Shown in pieces: positions 1-11,130 of a DNA stretch of 26,625 nt (its first letter is position 1; each line of letters begins with the position of its first letter). The notes below the pieces were generated by a model. The model did no database searches. It saw nothing but the letters and a program-made list of their open reading frames with translations, and was not told the origin of the DNA. The DNA is taken from assembly GCA_049999725.1 (NCBI GenBank), contig JBNGIS010020273.1, positions 1 to 26,625 of the forward strand. The letters run 5' to 3'. A program made the translations under genes and the position numbers. This stretch comes from Haplomitrium mnioides. Lineage: Eukaryota > Marchantiophyta > Haplomitriopsida > Calobryales.

Positions 1-370
1 GGAGTGCCTTCGGGCTTCCTTGTTGCTGATCCCTTCTTCTTCCTCCTGCGATCGCCTCGCCATGGGTGGCGAGCCTGCTCCTTCTCCCTAGCTCCCATCC
101 CCGCATCCTCCTTAGGCCCACGGATTCCCGTTGGCCTGCTTTGAATTTGAAAATGGGGCCCCTCCCCTATCTCGCGATCCCTACTCTCCTTCCTCCTCTC
201 CTCCGCCATGATCATGTTTCCCTCCCAGGATTCATGCACCCTGCTCTTATCAGTTGTTTGAGGTAAGCAGTTGTTCCTCCGAGGCCTTCACACTTGCTAA
301 GGAGCATTTGGGTCGCTGGTGCTTCTGCTTTAGTGAATTCTGCTTGAATGCTCAAAAGCACTGGTTGACA
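1..370 (-). mobile_element. 5' end of a minus-strand long LTR (cut by left edge)
   Basis: This stretch matches 18361-18729 in the same orientation, so it is the beginning (coding sense) of an LTR of the long-LTR gag-only family on the minus strand. Shared landmarks include GCCATGATCATGTTTCCCT near 206-224 and CTTCACACTTGCTAAGG near 284. On the plus strand the LTR terminus reads TGACA at 366-370, the complement of the family's TGTCA start. Sequence from 371 on belongs to a plus-strand LTR of the same family, so this copy probably inserted into it; 371-375 (CCGAA) would then be one side of the target duplication, with the partner outside the window. It is non-coding. Confidence 0.75.
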
Positions 371-930
371 CCGAAGCAACTCACGGGACACGCGGCACAA
401 GGAGAGGAGTTCATCGAACCTCGGGCAACGTGCGGGTCAATTGCAGAAGGAGTGGTCAGCGCGACGATCAGCCTACCCCCATGCAAGGCGGCGTCGGACG
501 GCGGTGCAACGGAGGACATGGCGCGCGGAGAGTGAAGAGGGATTTGCAAGAGAATCTGTGGAGATTCCGTAGATTGGGTTCTGCGAGGCACTTCGGAACT
601 CGTTTCTGAAGAGCCTCTTTGGACTTGATTTTGCGAGAATCTGCGGAATCTCTTCTCGCAAGATTCCTCGAAACTCCCCGTAAAATTGTCATTAAACTTG
701 TCTTTCTCGATCAGTTGAAGGGACACGCGAATCGATTTCCTTTTCTAGGGTAATTGGATTAACTAACGAGGGAGCCATGCGCCGCATTGTCCCACTTTGA
801 GCTCAACGACCATAATGACTATTCATCATATTGGGCTCGGGGGTCAACGCTTGCGGGGAGTATACATCGTTGGCCTTTGAATCATTTCGGGTTGATGCAC
901 ATGCAATCTCAGGGCACGAGGCGATTGCAT

Positions 931-1530
931 GCGAAGGGGAATTACAACGAGGAGGCTGGAGTAGGAATCCAGTGAGAAGATCACGTGAAGCGGGTGAACT
1001 AGCTCTAGGGGAACCAGGGGATTCAGAGGAGGACTTGAGGGGCATTGAGGATTGCAGGGTGAGGAGCTTTGGATGCTCGAGCGATCCAAGTGACCTTATC
1101 CTTGCAAGCGGACCAAGGCGAAGTTGTACCGATACAGGGTCTCGAAGGGATTCAGGCCGGCTAAGACTTTGGGAGAGGCCACCATGGGAGGACTTGGGGT
1201 CGTCTCTGCATTCCATGTGTAGGAGCATCACGATCTGAGGACAATGAAATCGCAATGAGGGGCGGCTGGAGTGGGAATTCAGTAAGGAGCTACGTGAAGC
1301 AGGGGTACTAGCTCCAGGGGAACCGGAGGATTTAGAGGAGGACTGGAGGGGCGCCGAGGATTGCAAAGTGGGGAGCTCTGGATGCTCGAGCGATTTAGGT
1401 GACCTCATCCTTGTAGGCGGACCAGGGCGCAGGGGGACTGATATGATAGTTTGAAGGGATTCCGGCTGGCTATGACTTCGGGAGAGGCTGCCAAGTGAGG
1501 AGCTTGGGGTTGTCTTTGCCATTCCTTGTG
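931..1530 (+). repeat. roughly 300-bp tandem duplication inside LTR1
   Basis: Two adjacent diverged copies lie at about 931-1238 and 1239-1530. Each carries in order GGCTGGAGT or a close variant, a CTAGCTC.AGGGGAACC block, GATGCTCGAGCGAT, and GGGAGAGGC followed by a GGAGCTTGGGGT-like end. The minus-strand LTR (about 16400-16928) and its truncated partner have the same duplication. LTR2 has one copy (about 8755-9010). Edges are approximate. Confidence 0.65.
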
Positions 1531-1896
1531 TGTGAGTATCAACCCACAGTGTTCGGAGTACACTCGGGGGTGTTTCTTCAAGTGGAGCTAAGAGGGGGGG
1601 CTGCGTTAGTGCCTACGCACTGCGCGGGATGACCCGTTGAGGCTCGGAGTTGGAGTGAGCTACATGCAGCTGGGAAAGCTGTCTTCCAGAGGTGGAAGTC
1701 AAAGAAACTCTCTTCCTAGCCTGAGGAAGTAAAAGGAGGGCTTCTCGCGAGGGAAGTTAAAAAACTATCTGGAGGGAAGGGTGTGTGGGTGGTTGCTGGG
1801 CTGCAAGTTGTAAGGCAGTAGGGATTCAAAAGGGAAGTACCAGTTGGTGGAAATCCAGAGGGCCTTCAAGGACTCTGTTTTCTCTTGCACATATTG

Positions 1897-1903
1897 TATA
1901 AAT
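1897..1903 (+). promoter_or_regulatory. TATA-like box of LTR1
   Basis: TATAAAT lies about 590 bp before the LTR end and follows a conserved TTCAAGGACTCTGTTT block about 30 bp upstream. LTR2 has the same word at the same relative place (9392). The minus-strand LTR and LTR3 carry degenerate versions. A retrotransposon core promoter is inferred; no start site can be seen. Confidence 0.35.
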
Positions 1904-2490
1904 TGTTTGTTTATATATGTGTAGATTAGATTTATATTTTGCATTGTTTTCTAGAGTTTTATTAGCTTAGAGGCAATCAGGATAGTTGAGCAGACCCTGG
2001 GAACAGCCTTGAAGGGGGAGTCCAATCCCTTGACACAAGTCTGGTATCCTGGGGGTAAATGCTCTCTGTTCTGATTCTGTTGCATAGAGTAGGAATATCT
2101 GGACCAGTTTTGTGATCATCCTGAGAGGGGGAGTCCAGACCTCTGGTAGTGTTCAGTTGTGCAGGTCACCAGCACCATTCTGCCCAAGCACAAATAAGGT
2201 GGCAGGAGCTAAGTCATTGGATCCTATGAATAAAGCGGAAGAATCACACACAGATCAGCTGGGGGTATGAATTTGGACTTGGGGGATTGCATCCATATCT
2301 GACTTGAGTGCCACCAAAAGAGAGTTAGTGGCATGTTACAGGCTGGAAAGGAAAGAGAGAATCCATAGAGCCTGAAAGTGGTAGCTGGCAAGGGGCCATC
2401 TCATAAAAGAACTTGAAAGCTCGTAATTCGTCCTCCTCTGCAACCAAAGCGGGACCTGAAAAGGTTAAGACCCGGGACAAGGGAGCGGCA

Positions 2491-3330
2491 TCCAACCAAT
2501 GTATTCTCTTTCTCTTTAGATATGAACTTGAATGATAGAAAAATGTGATATCTTCCAACCAATGTCCTCTCTTTCTCTTTAGATGAGAAGCCGAATGATA
2601 GCAAAATGTAATATCTTTCAACCAATGTACTCTCTTTCTCTATACTTGTGAGCTCGAATGATAGAAAAATGTGATATCTTTTAACCAATGTAATATCTTT
2701 CTCTTTAGATGTGAACTCGAATGATAGCGAAATGTGATATCTTGCAACCAATGTACTCTCTTTGTCTCTAGATGTGAAGTCAAATGATAGCGAAATGTCA
2801 TATCTTCAAATCAATGTACTCTCTTTCAATTTAGATGTGAACTAAAATTCTAGCGCAATATGCTATCTTCCGACCAATGTACTCTCCTTCTCTTTACATC
2901 TAAACTCAAATGATACCGAAATGTGATATCTTCAACCAAAGTGCTCTCTTTCTCTTTATATGTGAGCTTGAACGATAGCAAAATGTGATGTCCTCCAACC
3001 AATGTATACGTCCTATCTTTACATGAGAACTCGAATGATAGCAAAATGTCACATCTTCCAAACAATATTCTCTTTTTCTCTTTACATGAGAACTCAAATG
3101 ATAGCAAAATGTGATATGTTGCAATCAATGTACTCTCTTTCTTTTTAGATTTGAACTCGAATGATAGCGAAATGTGATATTTTCCAACCAATGTACTCTC
3201 TTTCTCTTTAGATGTGAATTCGAATGATAGCGAAATGTGATATCTTCCAACAAATGTACTTTCTTTCAATTTAAATTTGAACTCGAATGATAATGCAATG
3301 TGTTATCTTCCAACCAATGTACTCTCTTTC
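2491..3330. repeat. duplicated satellite block, copy 1
   Basis: About 13 consecutive monomers here share private variants with 4653-5555. Examples are GATGAGAAGCCGAATGATAG (2582 and 4743), the CTATACTTGTGA monomer (2641 and 4802), the GATGTGAAGTCAAATGATAG monomer and the ACATCTAAAC/ACATCTGAAC monomer. The offset is 2162 bp at the start and 2225 bp later, because the second copy has one more monomer. This records a multi-kilobase duplication within the array. Confidence 0.8.
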
Positions 3331-4652
3331 AATTTTGATGAGAACTCAAATGATAGCGAAATGTTATATCTTCCAACCAAATTAATGTAGTTTCCTTCTC
3401 TTTCCATGTGAACTCGAATGATAGCGAAATATGATTTCTTCCAACCAAATTAAGGTACTCTCCTTCTTTTTAAATGTGCACTTGAATGATAGCAAATTGT
3501 GATGTCTTCCAACCAAATTAATGTACTCTCCTTGTCTTTAGATGTGAACTCGAATGACAACCAAAATGTGATGTCTTCCAACTAATGTACTAACTTTCTG
3601 TTTATATTTGAACTCAAATGATGCTGAGGTGTGATATCTATCAACCAATCTACTCTATTTCTATTTAGATGTGAACTCGAATAATATAACAAAATGTGAC
3701 ATCTTCCAACCAATGTACTCTCTTTCTCTTAAGATGTGAACTCAAATCATAGCAAAATAAGATCTTTTCCAACCAATGCACTCTCTTTCTCTTAAGTTTC
3801 AAACTTGAATGATAGCGAAATGTGATATGCTCCATTGAAATTAATGCACTTCTTGTCTCTTTACATGTGAACTCAAATGATAGCGAAATGTGACATCTTC
3901 CAAACAATGTATTGTCTTTCCCTTTAGATGTGAACTCGAATAATGGCGAAATTTGATGTCCTCCAACCAATGTACTCTCTAGTTCAAGATGTGAACTCAA
4001 ATGACAACGAATCGTGATATCTTCCAACCAATGTACTCTCTTTCTCTATAGATGTGAGCTCAAATGATAGCTGAATGTGATATCTTCCAACCAATGTATT
4101 GTCTTTCTCCTTAAACGTGAACTCAAATGATAGCGTAATGTGATATAATCCGACCAATGTATTCTCTTTCTCTTTAGATGTGAACTCGAATGATAGCAAA
4201 ATGTGATATAATCCAACCAGTGTATTCTCTTTCTCTTTAGATGTGAACTCGAATGATAGCAAAATGTGATTTCTTCCAACCAATGTACTCTCTTTCTCTC
4301 TAGATGTGAGCTCGAATGATAGCGAAATGTGATATCTTCCAATCAATGTACTCTCTTTCCATTTAGTTGTGAACTCAAATGATAGCACAATGTGCTATCT
4401 TCCAACCAATGTACTCTCTTTGTCTCTATATGTGAACTCAAACAATAGCGAAATGTGATTTCTTCCAACCAACGTACACTCTTTTTGTTGAGATGTGAAC
4501 TCGAATGATTGCGAAATGTCATATCTTACCACCAATGTACTCTCTTTCTCTTCAGATGAGAAGTGGAATAATAGCAAAATGTAACATCTTCCAACCAATG
4601 TACCCTCTTTCTCTTCAAATGTGAACTCAAACTAAAGCAAAAAGTGATATAT

Positions 4653-5555
4653 TCCAACCAATGTATTCTCTTTCTCTTTAGATGTGAACTCGAATGATAG
4701 CAAAATGTGATATCTTCCAACCAATGTCCTCTCTTTCTCTTTAGATGAGAAGCCGAATGATAGCAAAATGTAATATCTTTCAACCAATGTACTTTTTTTC
4801 TCTATACTTGTGAACTCGAATGATAGCAAAATTTGATATCTTTTAACTAATGTAATATCTTTCTCTTTAGATGTGAACTCGAATGATAGCGAAATGTGAT
4901 ATCTTCCAACCAATGTACTCTCTTTCTCTCTAGATCTGAACTCGAATGATAGTGAAATGTGATATCTTCCAACCAATGTACTCTCTTTGTCTCTAGATGT
5001 GAAGTCAAATGATAGCGAAATGTGATATCTTCAAATCAATGTACTCTCTTTCAATTTAGATGTGAACTCAAATTCTAGCGCAATGTGCTATTTTCTGACC
5101 AATGTACTCTCCTTCTCTTTACATCTGAACTCAAATGATACCGAAATGTGATATCTTCAACCGAAGTACTCTCTTTCTCTTTATATGCGAGCTTGAACAA
5201 TAAAAAATTGTGATGTCCTCCAACCAATGTACACGTTCTATCTTTACATGAGAGCTCGAATGATAGCGAAATGTCACATCTTCCAAACAATATTCTCTCT
5301 TTCTCTTTAGATGAGAACTCAAATGATAGCAAAATGTGATATCTTGCAATCAATGTACTCTCTTTCTCTTTAGATTTGAACTCGAATGATAGCAAAATGT
5401 GATATTTTCCAACCAATGCACTCTCTTTCTCTTTAGATGTGAATTTGAATGATAGCGAAATGTGATATCTTCCAACAAATGTACTCTCTTTCAATTTAGA
5501 TTTCAACTCAAATGATAATGCAATGTGTTATCTTCCAACCAATGTACTCTCTTTC
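4653..5555. repeat. duplicated satellite block, copy 2
   Basis: This is the partner of 2491-3330 with the same order of variant monomers plus one extra monomer near 4925-4990. Similarity fades after about 5555, where copy 2 continues with a TTATATGTGAAC-type monomer and copy 1 does not. Confidence 0.8.
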
Positions 5556-6418
5556 TCTTTATATGTGAACTTTAACGATAGTGAAATGTGATTTCTCGCG
5601 ACCGATGTACACTCTTTATTTTGAGATGTGAACTCGAATGATAGCGAAATGTGATATCTTCCCACCAATGTACTCTCTTTCTCTTTAGATCCGAACTTGA
5701 ATGATAGGGAAATGTGATATCTTCCAACAAATGTACTCTCTTTCAATATAAATGTGAACTCAAATGATAATGCAATGTGCTATCTTCCAACCAATGTACT
5801 CTCTTTCTCTTTATATAAGAACTTAAACGATAGCAAAATGTAATTTCTCTCGACCAATGTACACTCTTTCTTTTGAGATGTGAACTCGAATAATAGCGAA
5901 ATGTGATATCTTCCAACCAATGTATTCCATTTCTCTTTAGATGTGAGCTTGAATGAGAGTGAAATGTGACATCATCCAACCAAATTAATGTACTCTACTT
6001 TTCTTTAGATGTGAACTCGACTGAAAGCGAAATGTGAGATCTTCCAACCGATGTACTCTCTTTCTCTTTATATGTGAACAAAAATGATAGTGCAATTTGA
6101 TATCTTCCAACCAATGTACTCTCTTTCTCTCTAAATGTGCAATCAAATGATAGCGCAATGTGCTATCTTCCAACCAATATACTCTCTTTCTCTTTATATC
6201 TAAACTCGAATGACTGCGAAATGTGATTTCTTCCAACCGATGTATGCTCTTTGTCTTTTGATGTGAACTTGAATGATAGCGAAATGTGATATCTTCCAAC
6301 CAATGTACTCTCTTTCTCTTTGGATGTTAACTCGAATGATAGCAAAATGTCATGTCTTCCAACCAATGTACTCCATTTCTCTTTGGATGTGAACTTGAAC
6401 TATAGCGAAATGTGATAT

Positions 6419-6423
6419 CTTCT
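6419..6423. repeat. left target-site duplication of LTR2
   Basis: CTTCT directly precedes the LTR2 start TGTCA and pairs with CTTCC at 10018-10022 (4 of 5 match). Both are the CTTCC of the satellite word GATATCTTCC, so the duplication is consistent with integration into the satellite. Confidence 0.75.
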
Positions 6424-7204
6424 TGTCAGCCATGGAATTGGAGCGCTGACTCAGAACTACGCAATGAGGAAGCAGCATTGACACAATGCCTCTTTGGTAA
6501 GTGCAAGAGCGCCACGGAAGCAGCAAAGATCCTTCAATTTGTAAGAACGAGCAGAGCGCATGGGTCTGAGGAGGAGAACGAGGTCATTGCGGAAGGGGGG
6601 AAGACAGTAGTGGTTGCCAGTCAATAGAGGGGCACCAATAAAATTCAAAGTGCGCAAACGAGAGCCTATATGTATCAGAGGAATGCGGGAATCAAGGCCT
6701 AGAAGGGAGGAGGGCGCGTCCACCAAGGCAAAGCGATCGAAGGAGAAGAGTGGAGCTACAAGGCATAAATCCGAGGGCACTCAAGGAAGAGGGAGACCGC
6801 GGAGAATGCGTGTAGATGCCACACATCGGAAGCAAGGATCGAAGACAGGAAGGAGGAGTCAAGATCTTTGTAAGAGCGAGCTAGGCTAGGGAGCGGGGGA
6901 CGCGTCGATCCTACAAGCAAGAGACGAGCTCTATAAGGGTCCAACCCTTCCTTTGAATCTGCGGGTCTTAGCGAAAACATGGAGTCTTTTGAGGGCTCCG
7001 AAAGATTCCACAGAAATGTGGCATCTCCAGAGTGCTTCAGGGGATTTGACGGATGACGTGGCGGCTCTAGAGGGTCTGCGGGTCTTCGACGAAGAGGTGG
7101 GAGGCCCTGAAGGACTTAACGGAACTCAGTCTTCCTAAGTGGAGAGCTCGGTTAAGTGGGTTCCAAGTGATCTGCCGATGTAGAAAGCCCACTTAATAGG
7201 GATC

Positions 7205-7645
7205 CGTTGGGAGGTCCAACCGGAAGAGCAAGGAGGGATCAGCCGAAAGGGTGATCTATCGCAAGTTCAGCCAGAGGAAGAGCAAGGAGTGCCGAAGGGG
7301 TGATCTATCGATGGTCCAACCGGAAGAGCAAGGAGAGATCAGCCAAAAGGGTGATCTATCGCAAGTCCGGCCAGAGGAAGAGCAAGGAGTGCCGAAGTGG
7401 TGATCTATCGACGGTCTGATCGGAAAAGCAAGGAGTACCGAAAGGATGATCTATCGCAAGCCCGTCCAAGAGAAGAGCAAGGAGTGCCAAAGGGGTGATC
7501 TATCGATGGTCCAACCGAAAGAGCAAGGAGTGTCGAAAGAATGATCTATCGCAGGTCCGGCCAAAGGAAGAACAAGGATGCCAAAGGGGTGATCTATCGA
7601 CAGTCCAATTGGAAGACCAAAGAGTGCCGAAAGGGTGATCAATTG
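7205..7645 (+). repeat. 46-51 bp tandem repeats in LTR2
   Basis: Nine units end in TGATCTATCG or a close variant, starting at 7252, 7301, 7352, 7401, 7447, 7496, 7542, 7590 and 7636. Units broadly alternate between one with GCAAGTCCGGCC and one with GGTCCAACCGG, so the ancestral unit may be a dimer of about 98 bp. All contain AAGAGCAAGGAG or a variant. LTR3 has a diverged counterpart and the minus-strand LTR has fewer units. Confidence 0.85.
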
Positions 7646-7909
7646 AAGATCCGGAGAGGAAAAGGCGGAAAGTTCGAAAGAGTGTGGCTGCGACGTCTGA
7701 AAGTTTGACAGAGGCGTGCGATGGGTTGGTTCAAATGGAGCTCTTTGTAGTTCTTATATCAAGATGAGTCACAACTTAGTGAACGGAGCCTCAAGCGCAT
7801 ATTGTTCTTATCGCAAGATGGCTTTGAAATGGCGACAAAGGCATTGTTCTTACTCGGCGAGGGAAGGGCTCTTTGGATGAGGTGGCATCCTCGGGAGACT
7901 TGGGGAAAG

Positions 7910-8330
7910 TCCGCGGGTCAACTTCGGAAGGAAGTCAAAGTGACGGTCAGACTACCCCTTCGCAGGGCGACGTTGGACAGTGTGGCAGTGGATGACATGG
8001 CGAGCCCACGGAATCCAAAGGTTTATAGCGGAAACGTGGCAAGCGCAAGGAGGCCATAGAATTTAGCGGAAACATGGACGAATGGGAAGGTTCGCAAGTC
8101 AACTTTGGAAGGAAGTCAAAGCGACATTCAAACTACCCCTTTGCGAGGCGGCGTCGGACAGCCGGGGCTTCGGATGACGTGTCGCTCAGGGATGGTCCGA
8201 GGGATCCTCTAGGTCAGAGGTGAGTCAACTACGGAACCAAGTCAGCACGATGGTCAGACTACCCCTCTGCGGGGCGGTGTCGGACGACGCGGCTCGGAAG
8301 GAAGTCAACCTTGATACGTGGCGCTCAATA
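7910..8330 (+). repeat. roughly 100-bp tandem repeats in LTR2
   Basis: Three units begin GTCAACT near 7917, 8098 and 8223. Each has CAGACTACCCCT or a variant, a GGGCGGCGTCGGAC-like core and a GGATGACRTGKCG-like end. ACGT-core words TGACGTGT (8175) and ACGTGGC (8316) fall at unit ends. The same repeats occur in LTR3 and in the minus-strand LTR. Confidence 0.75.
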
Positions 8331-9391
8331 GGGATCCATGGGAATCTTCGGATGCGAATCTGCCAAGATACCTTCAGACTCAAGTTGCACAAGATGCTTC
8401 GAAACTTTGTTCCGTGAAGTTCTTTGGACTTAATTCCGCGAGAATCTACAGAATCTCACCCCGCAAGATTCCTCGGACTCCCTGCGTGTTACTATTGTAC
8501 TTGGCGCCTTTCAACAAGACACGTGTTGCAACGTTTGATTCCGAGCCAACAGGATTAACGACCAATACAGACACGCATCGCAACCTCTTATTCTGAGCCC
8601 AACGGGATAAATGAACTTTCAACGGGAAGGGCTCGGGAGATCAGCGGATGCTCACAGGGTATACATCGAGGGGCTCCGAATTTGATCGGGTTGATGTGCA
8701 AGCAAATTAGAGAACGTGACAACAATCTTGAGACGAGGAAATTGCAACCAGGTAAGGCAAGAGTGGGAATCCAGTGAGAAGCTACGTGAAGCAAGTGAAC
8801 TCGCGCTGGGGGCAAGCGGGGGTGGAGGTGGACTAAAGGGGCGCCGAGAATTGCTGGGCGGGGAGCTCTAGAGGCTCGGGCGATCTAGGTGAACTCATCC
8901 CCATAAGTGGACCAGGAGCGGAGGTGGATCGATACGGGAGTCTAGAAGGGATTCTGGCTTGCTGAGAAATCGGGGGAGGTTATCAAGTGAGGAGCTTGAA
9001 GTCATCTCTGCATTCCTTGTGTGGGAGCATCAACTCAGAGTGCTTGGAGTGCGCTCTAGTGTAATTCTTCAAGTGAAGCTGAGAGAGAGTGGCTACGTTA
9101 GTGCCTACTCACTACAGAGAAGACCTATTAAGGCTCGAAGGTGGAGTGAGCTACCTGCAACCGGGAAGACTGTCTTCCAGTGGAGGAAGTGAAAGAAATC
9201 CTCTTCCTAACATGAGGAAGTAAAGTCAGGGCTTCTCGCGAGGGAAGTTGAAAAACTATCTGGAGAGGGGTGTGTGGGTGTGAAGTTGAGCTGAAGGCTA
9301 GAAGGTAGTAAGTGATTTAGAAAGCAGAGGCCTATTGGTGAGACCAGTTTCAGAGGGCCTTCAAGGACTCTGTTTGTGTTGCAATACATTG

Positions 9392-9398
9392 TATAAAT
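9392..9398 (+). promoter_or_regulatory. TATA-like box of LTR2
   Basis: TATAAAT lies 625 bp before the LTR end and follows the conserved block TTCAAGGACTCTGTTT. It corresponds to 1897 in LTR1. A core promoter role is inferred from conservation and position. Confidence 0.35.
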
Positions 9399-10017
9399 GT
9401 GTTTGTGCATATGTTTATAATTAGATTTGCATTCTGCAATTTGCGTTCAAGAGACATTTTAGACTAGGACATATCAAGACCAGTTGAGCAAACCCTAGAG
9501 CAACTTTGGAGGGGGAGTCAAGTCCCTTGACACAGTCTTGTGACCTTGGGGGTTAATGCTCTCTGTTTCTCATCATGTTTTATAGTTTAGGAAACAGTTC
9601 ATATTAGGCTAGCTAGGAATCACATTGGTATCAGTTGTTATGACAACCTTGAGAGGGGGAGTTTAGTCCTCTGTCATTGTTCATTGGTGCAGGTCACAAC
9701 ACCTTTCTGCCCCCAAAGCATACACAAGGTGCCAAGGTCTCGGATTTGGACCCTTGGAATATATTGAAGGAATTACACAAGGCATGCTGGGTGGTGTAAA
9801 TGTGGACCTCGGGTGTTCTCAATGAATGACTGTATTGTAAGCTAAAGAGAGTAAGAGGTGAACCAAGGGCTTGTAGGGGAACAGAAGATCCTTAAAGCCT
9901 CAAAGTGATAACTGGCAAGGGGCCATCTCAAAAAAGAACCTAAAAGCCCTGAATCTGTCTTCCCCTGCCTTCAAAGTGGCACCTGAAAAGGTTAAGGCTT
10001 GAAACAGGGGAGTGACA

Positions 10018-10022
10018 CTTCC
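10018..10022. repeat. right target-site duplication of LTR2
   Basis: CTTCC immediately follows the LTR2 terminus TGACA and pairs with CTTCT at 6419-6423. Confidence 0.75.
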
Positions 10023-11130
10023 AACCAATGTACTCTCTTTCTCTATAGATGTGAACTCGAATGATAGCGAAATGTGATATCTTCCAACCAATGTACTTTA
10101 TTTCTCTTTAAATGTGAACCTGGATGACAACAAAATGTTATATCTTCCAACCAATGTACTCTCTTTCAATTTAGATGTGAACTTGAATGAAAGTACAATG
10201 TGCTATCTTCCAATCAAGGTACTCTCTTTCTATTTATATGTGAACTCAAACAATAGCAAAATGTGATTTCTTCCAACCAATGTACACTCTTTCTCTTTAG
10301 ATGTGAACTTCAATGACAGCAAAATGTGATATCTTCCAACCAATGTACTCTATTTCTCTTTAGATGTGAACTCAAATGATAGCAAAATGTGATATCTTCC
10401 AACCAATGTACTTTCTTTCTCTATAGATGTGAACTCAAATGATAACGAAATGTGATATCTTCCAACCAATGTACTCTATTTCTCTTAAGATGTGAACTTG
10501 AATGATAGCGAAATGTCATATCTCCCAACGAATGTACTCTCTTTCAATGAAGATGTGAACTTGAATAATAGCGCAATGTGCTATCTTCCAAATAATGTAC
10601 TCTTTTTTGCTTTATATGTGAACTTAAACAATAGCCAAATGTGATTTCTTCCAACCAATGTACACTCTTTCTTTTCAGATGTGAACTCGAATGATAGCAA
10701 AATGTAATATCTTCCCACCAATGTACTCTCTTTCTCTTTAGATGAGAAGTGGAATGATAGCCAAATGTGAAATCTTCCAACCAGTGAACTCAAATAATAG
10801 CCAAATGGGATATCTTCCAACCAATGTATTCTCTTTCTTATTAGATGTGAACTCGAATGATAGTGAAAGGTGCTATCTTCCAACCAATGTACTCTCTTTC
10901 TTTTTAGATGAGAACTCGAATGATATCCAAATGTGATATCTTCCAACCAATGAACTCTCTTTCTCTTTAGATGTCAACTCGAATGATAGCCAAATATAAC
11001 ATGTTCCAACCAATGTACTCTATTTCTTTTTAGATGTGAACTCAAATGATAGTGAAATGTGATATCTTCCAACCAATGTACTTTTTTTCCTCTTAGATGT
11101 GAACTTGAATGATAGCAAAGTGTGATATCT

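Larger units (their letters stand above)
371..2490 (+). mobile_element. LTR1: plus-strand long LTR, 5' truncated
   Basis: This is the 3' portion of a plus-strand LTR of the same family as 6424-10017 and 11136-14340. It lacks the first third (the TGTCA start and the 46-51 bp repeats) because a minus-strand LTR abuts it at 370. It keeps one copy of the roughly 100-bp U3-like repeat (about 425-520), the region rich in short GATTCC/GAATC palindromes (about 560-680), a roughly 300-bp tandem duplication (931-1530), a TATA-like box and a terminal part ending GGGAGCGGCA at 2490, a decayed form of the family end GGGAGTGACA. The 63-bp satellite follows with no primer binding site, so this is a 3' LTR or a solo LTR, not a 5' LTR. 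It has no coding capacity. Confidence 0.8.
2491..6423. repeat. 63-bp satellite, array A (about 62 monomers)
   Basis: Tandem monomers of 63 bp; for example ATGTGAACTC recurs at 4178 and 4241. Each monomer reads in order GATATCTTCCAACCAATG, TACTCTCTTTCTCTTTAG, ATGTGAACTCGAATGATAG, CGAAATGT. Monomers differ by scattered substitutions. Some carry an extra AAATTA after CCAACC (around 3373-3520 and 5980), making them 69 bp. The array begins directly at the end of LTR1 and ends at the start of LTR2. Because 63 is divisible by 3, two minus-strand frames stay open over long distances with a 21-residue periodicity; I regard these as by-products of period length, not genes. Most monomers hold an EcoRV word (GATATC) and a CCAAT word. 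It has no resemblance to telomeric repeats or CRISPR. Confidence 0.95.
6424..10017 (+). mobile_element. LTR2: complete solo LTR inside the satellite
   Basis: A 3,594-bp LTR starting TGTCAGCC and ending GGGGAGTGACA, with TGTCA/TGACA inverted termini. It is flanked by a near-perfect 5-bp duplication (CTTCT/CTTCC) and satellite on both sides. No primer binding site or polypurine tract adjoins it, so it is a solo LTR, presumably left by LTR-LTR recombination. Inside, in order: the TGTCA-proximal block homologous to 11136-11640, nine 46-51 bp repeats (7205-7645), three roughly 100-bp repeats (7910-8330), the GATTCC palindrome-rich block (about 8330-8490), one copy of the 300-bp unit that is duplicated in LTR1, a TATA-like box at 9392 and a terminal 600-bp region. 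It is the longest LTR of the family here. Short open frames inside it are not conserved between copies and are not genes. Confidence 0.9.

Noticed and set aside
550-690. GATTCC/GAATC palindromic words as heat-shock elements
   Set aside because: The block is conserved among LTR copies, but the spacing does not fit the nGAAnnTTCnnGAAn rule, so I only note it as a conserved LTR block.
803-1522. 239-codon minus-strand open frame in LTR1, rich in Ser and Pro
   Set aside because: It lies across the 300-bp LTR duplication, its internal repetition reflects that duplication, and the frame is not kept in other LTR copies.
2325-6366. Series of minus-strand open reading frames with repeating motifs, up to about 140 codons
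   Set aside because: They are produced by a 63-bp satellite whose period is a multiple of three. Two frames are open at once, the frames break at irregular points, and no start context or conserved domain is present.
2491-6423. CRISPR-like repeat array
   Set aside because: Whole 63-bp units repeat head to tail with no unique spacers, in a plant-type retrotransposon context.
2491-10017. Satellite as the internal region of an LTR-satellite-LTR element
   Set aside because: No primer binding site or polypurine tract lies at the satellite borders, array B continues array A on the other side of LTR2, and LTR2 has its own target duplication.
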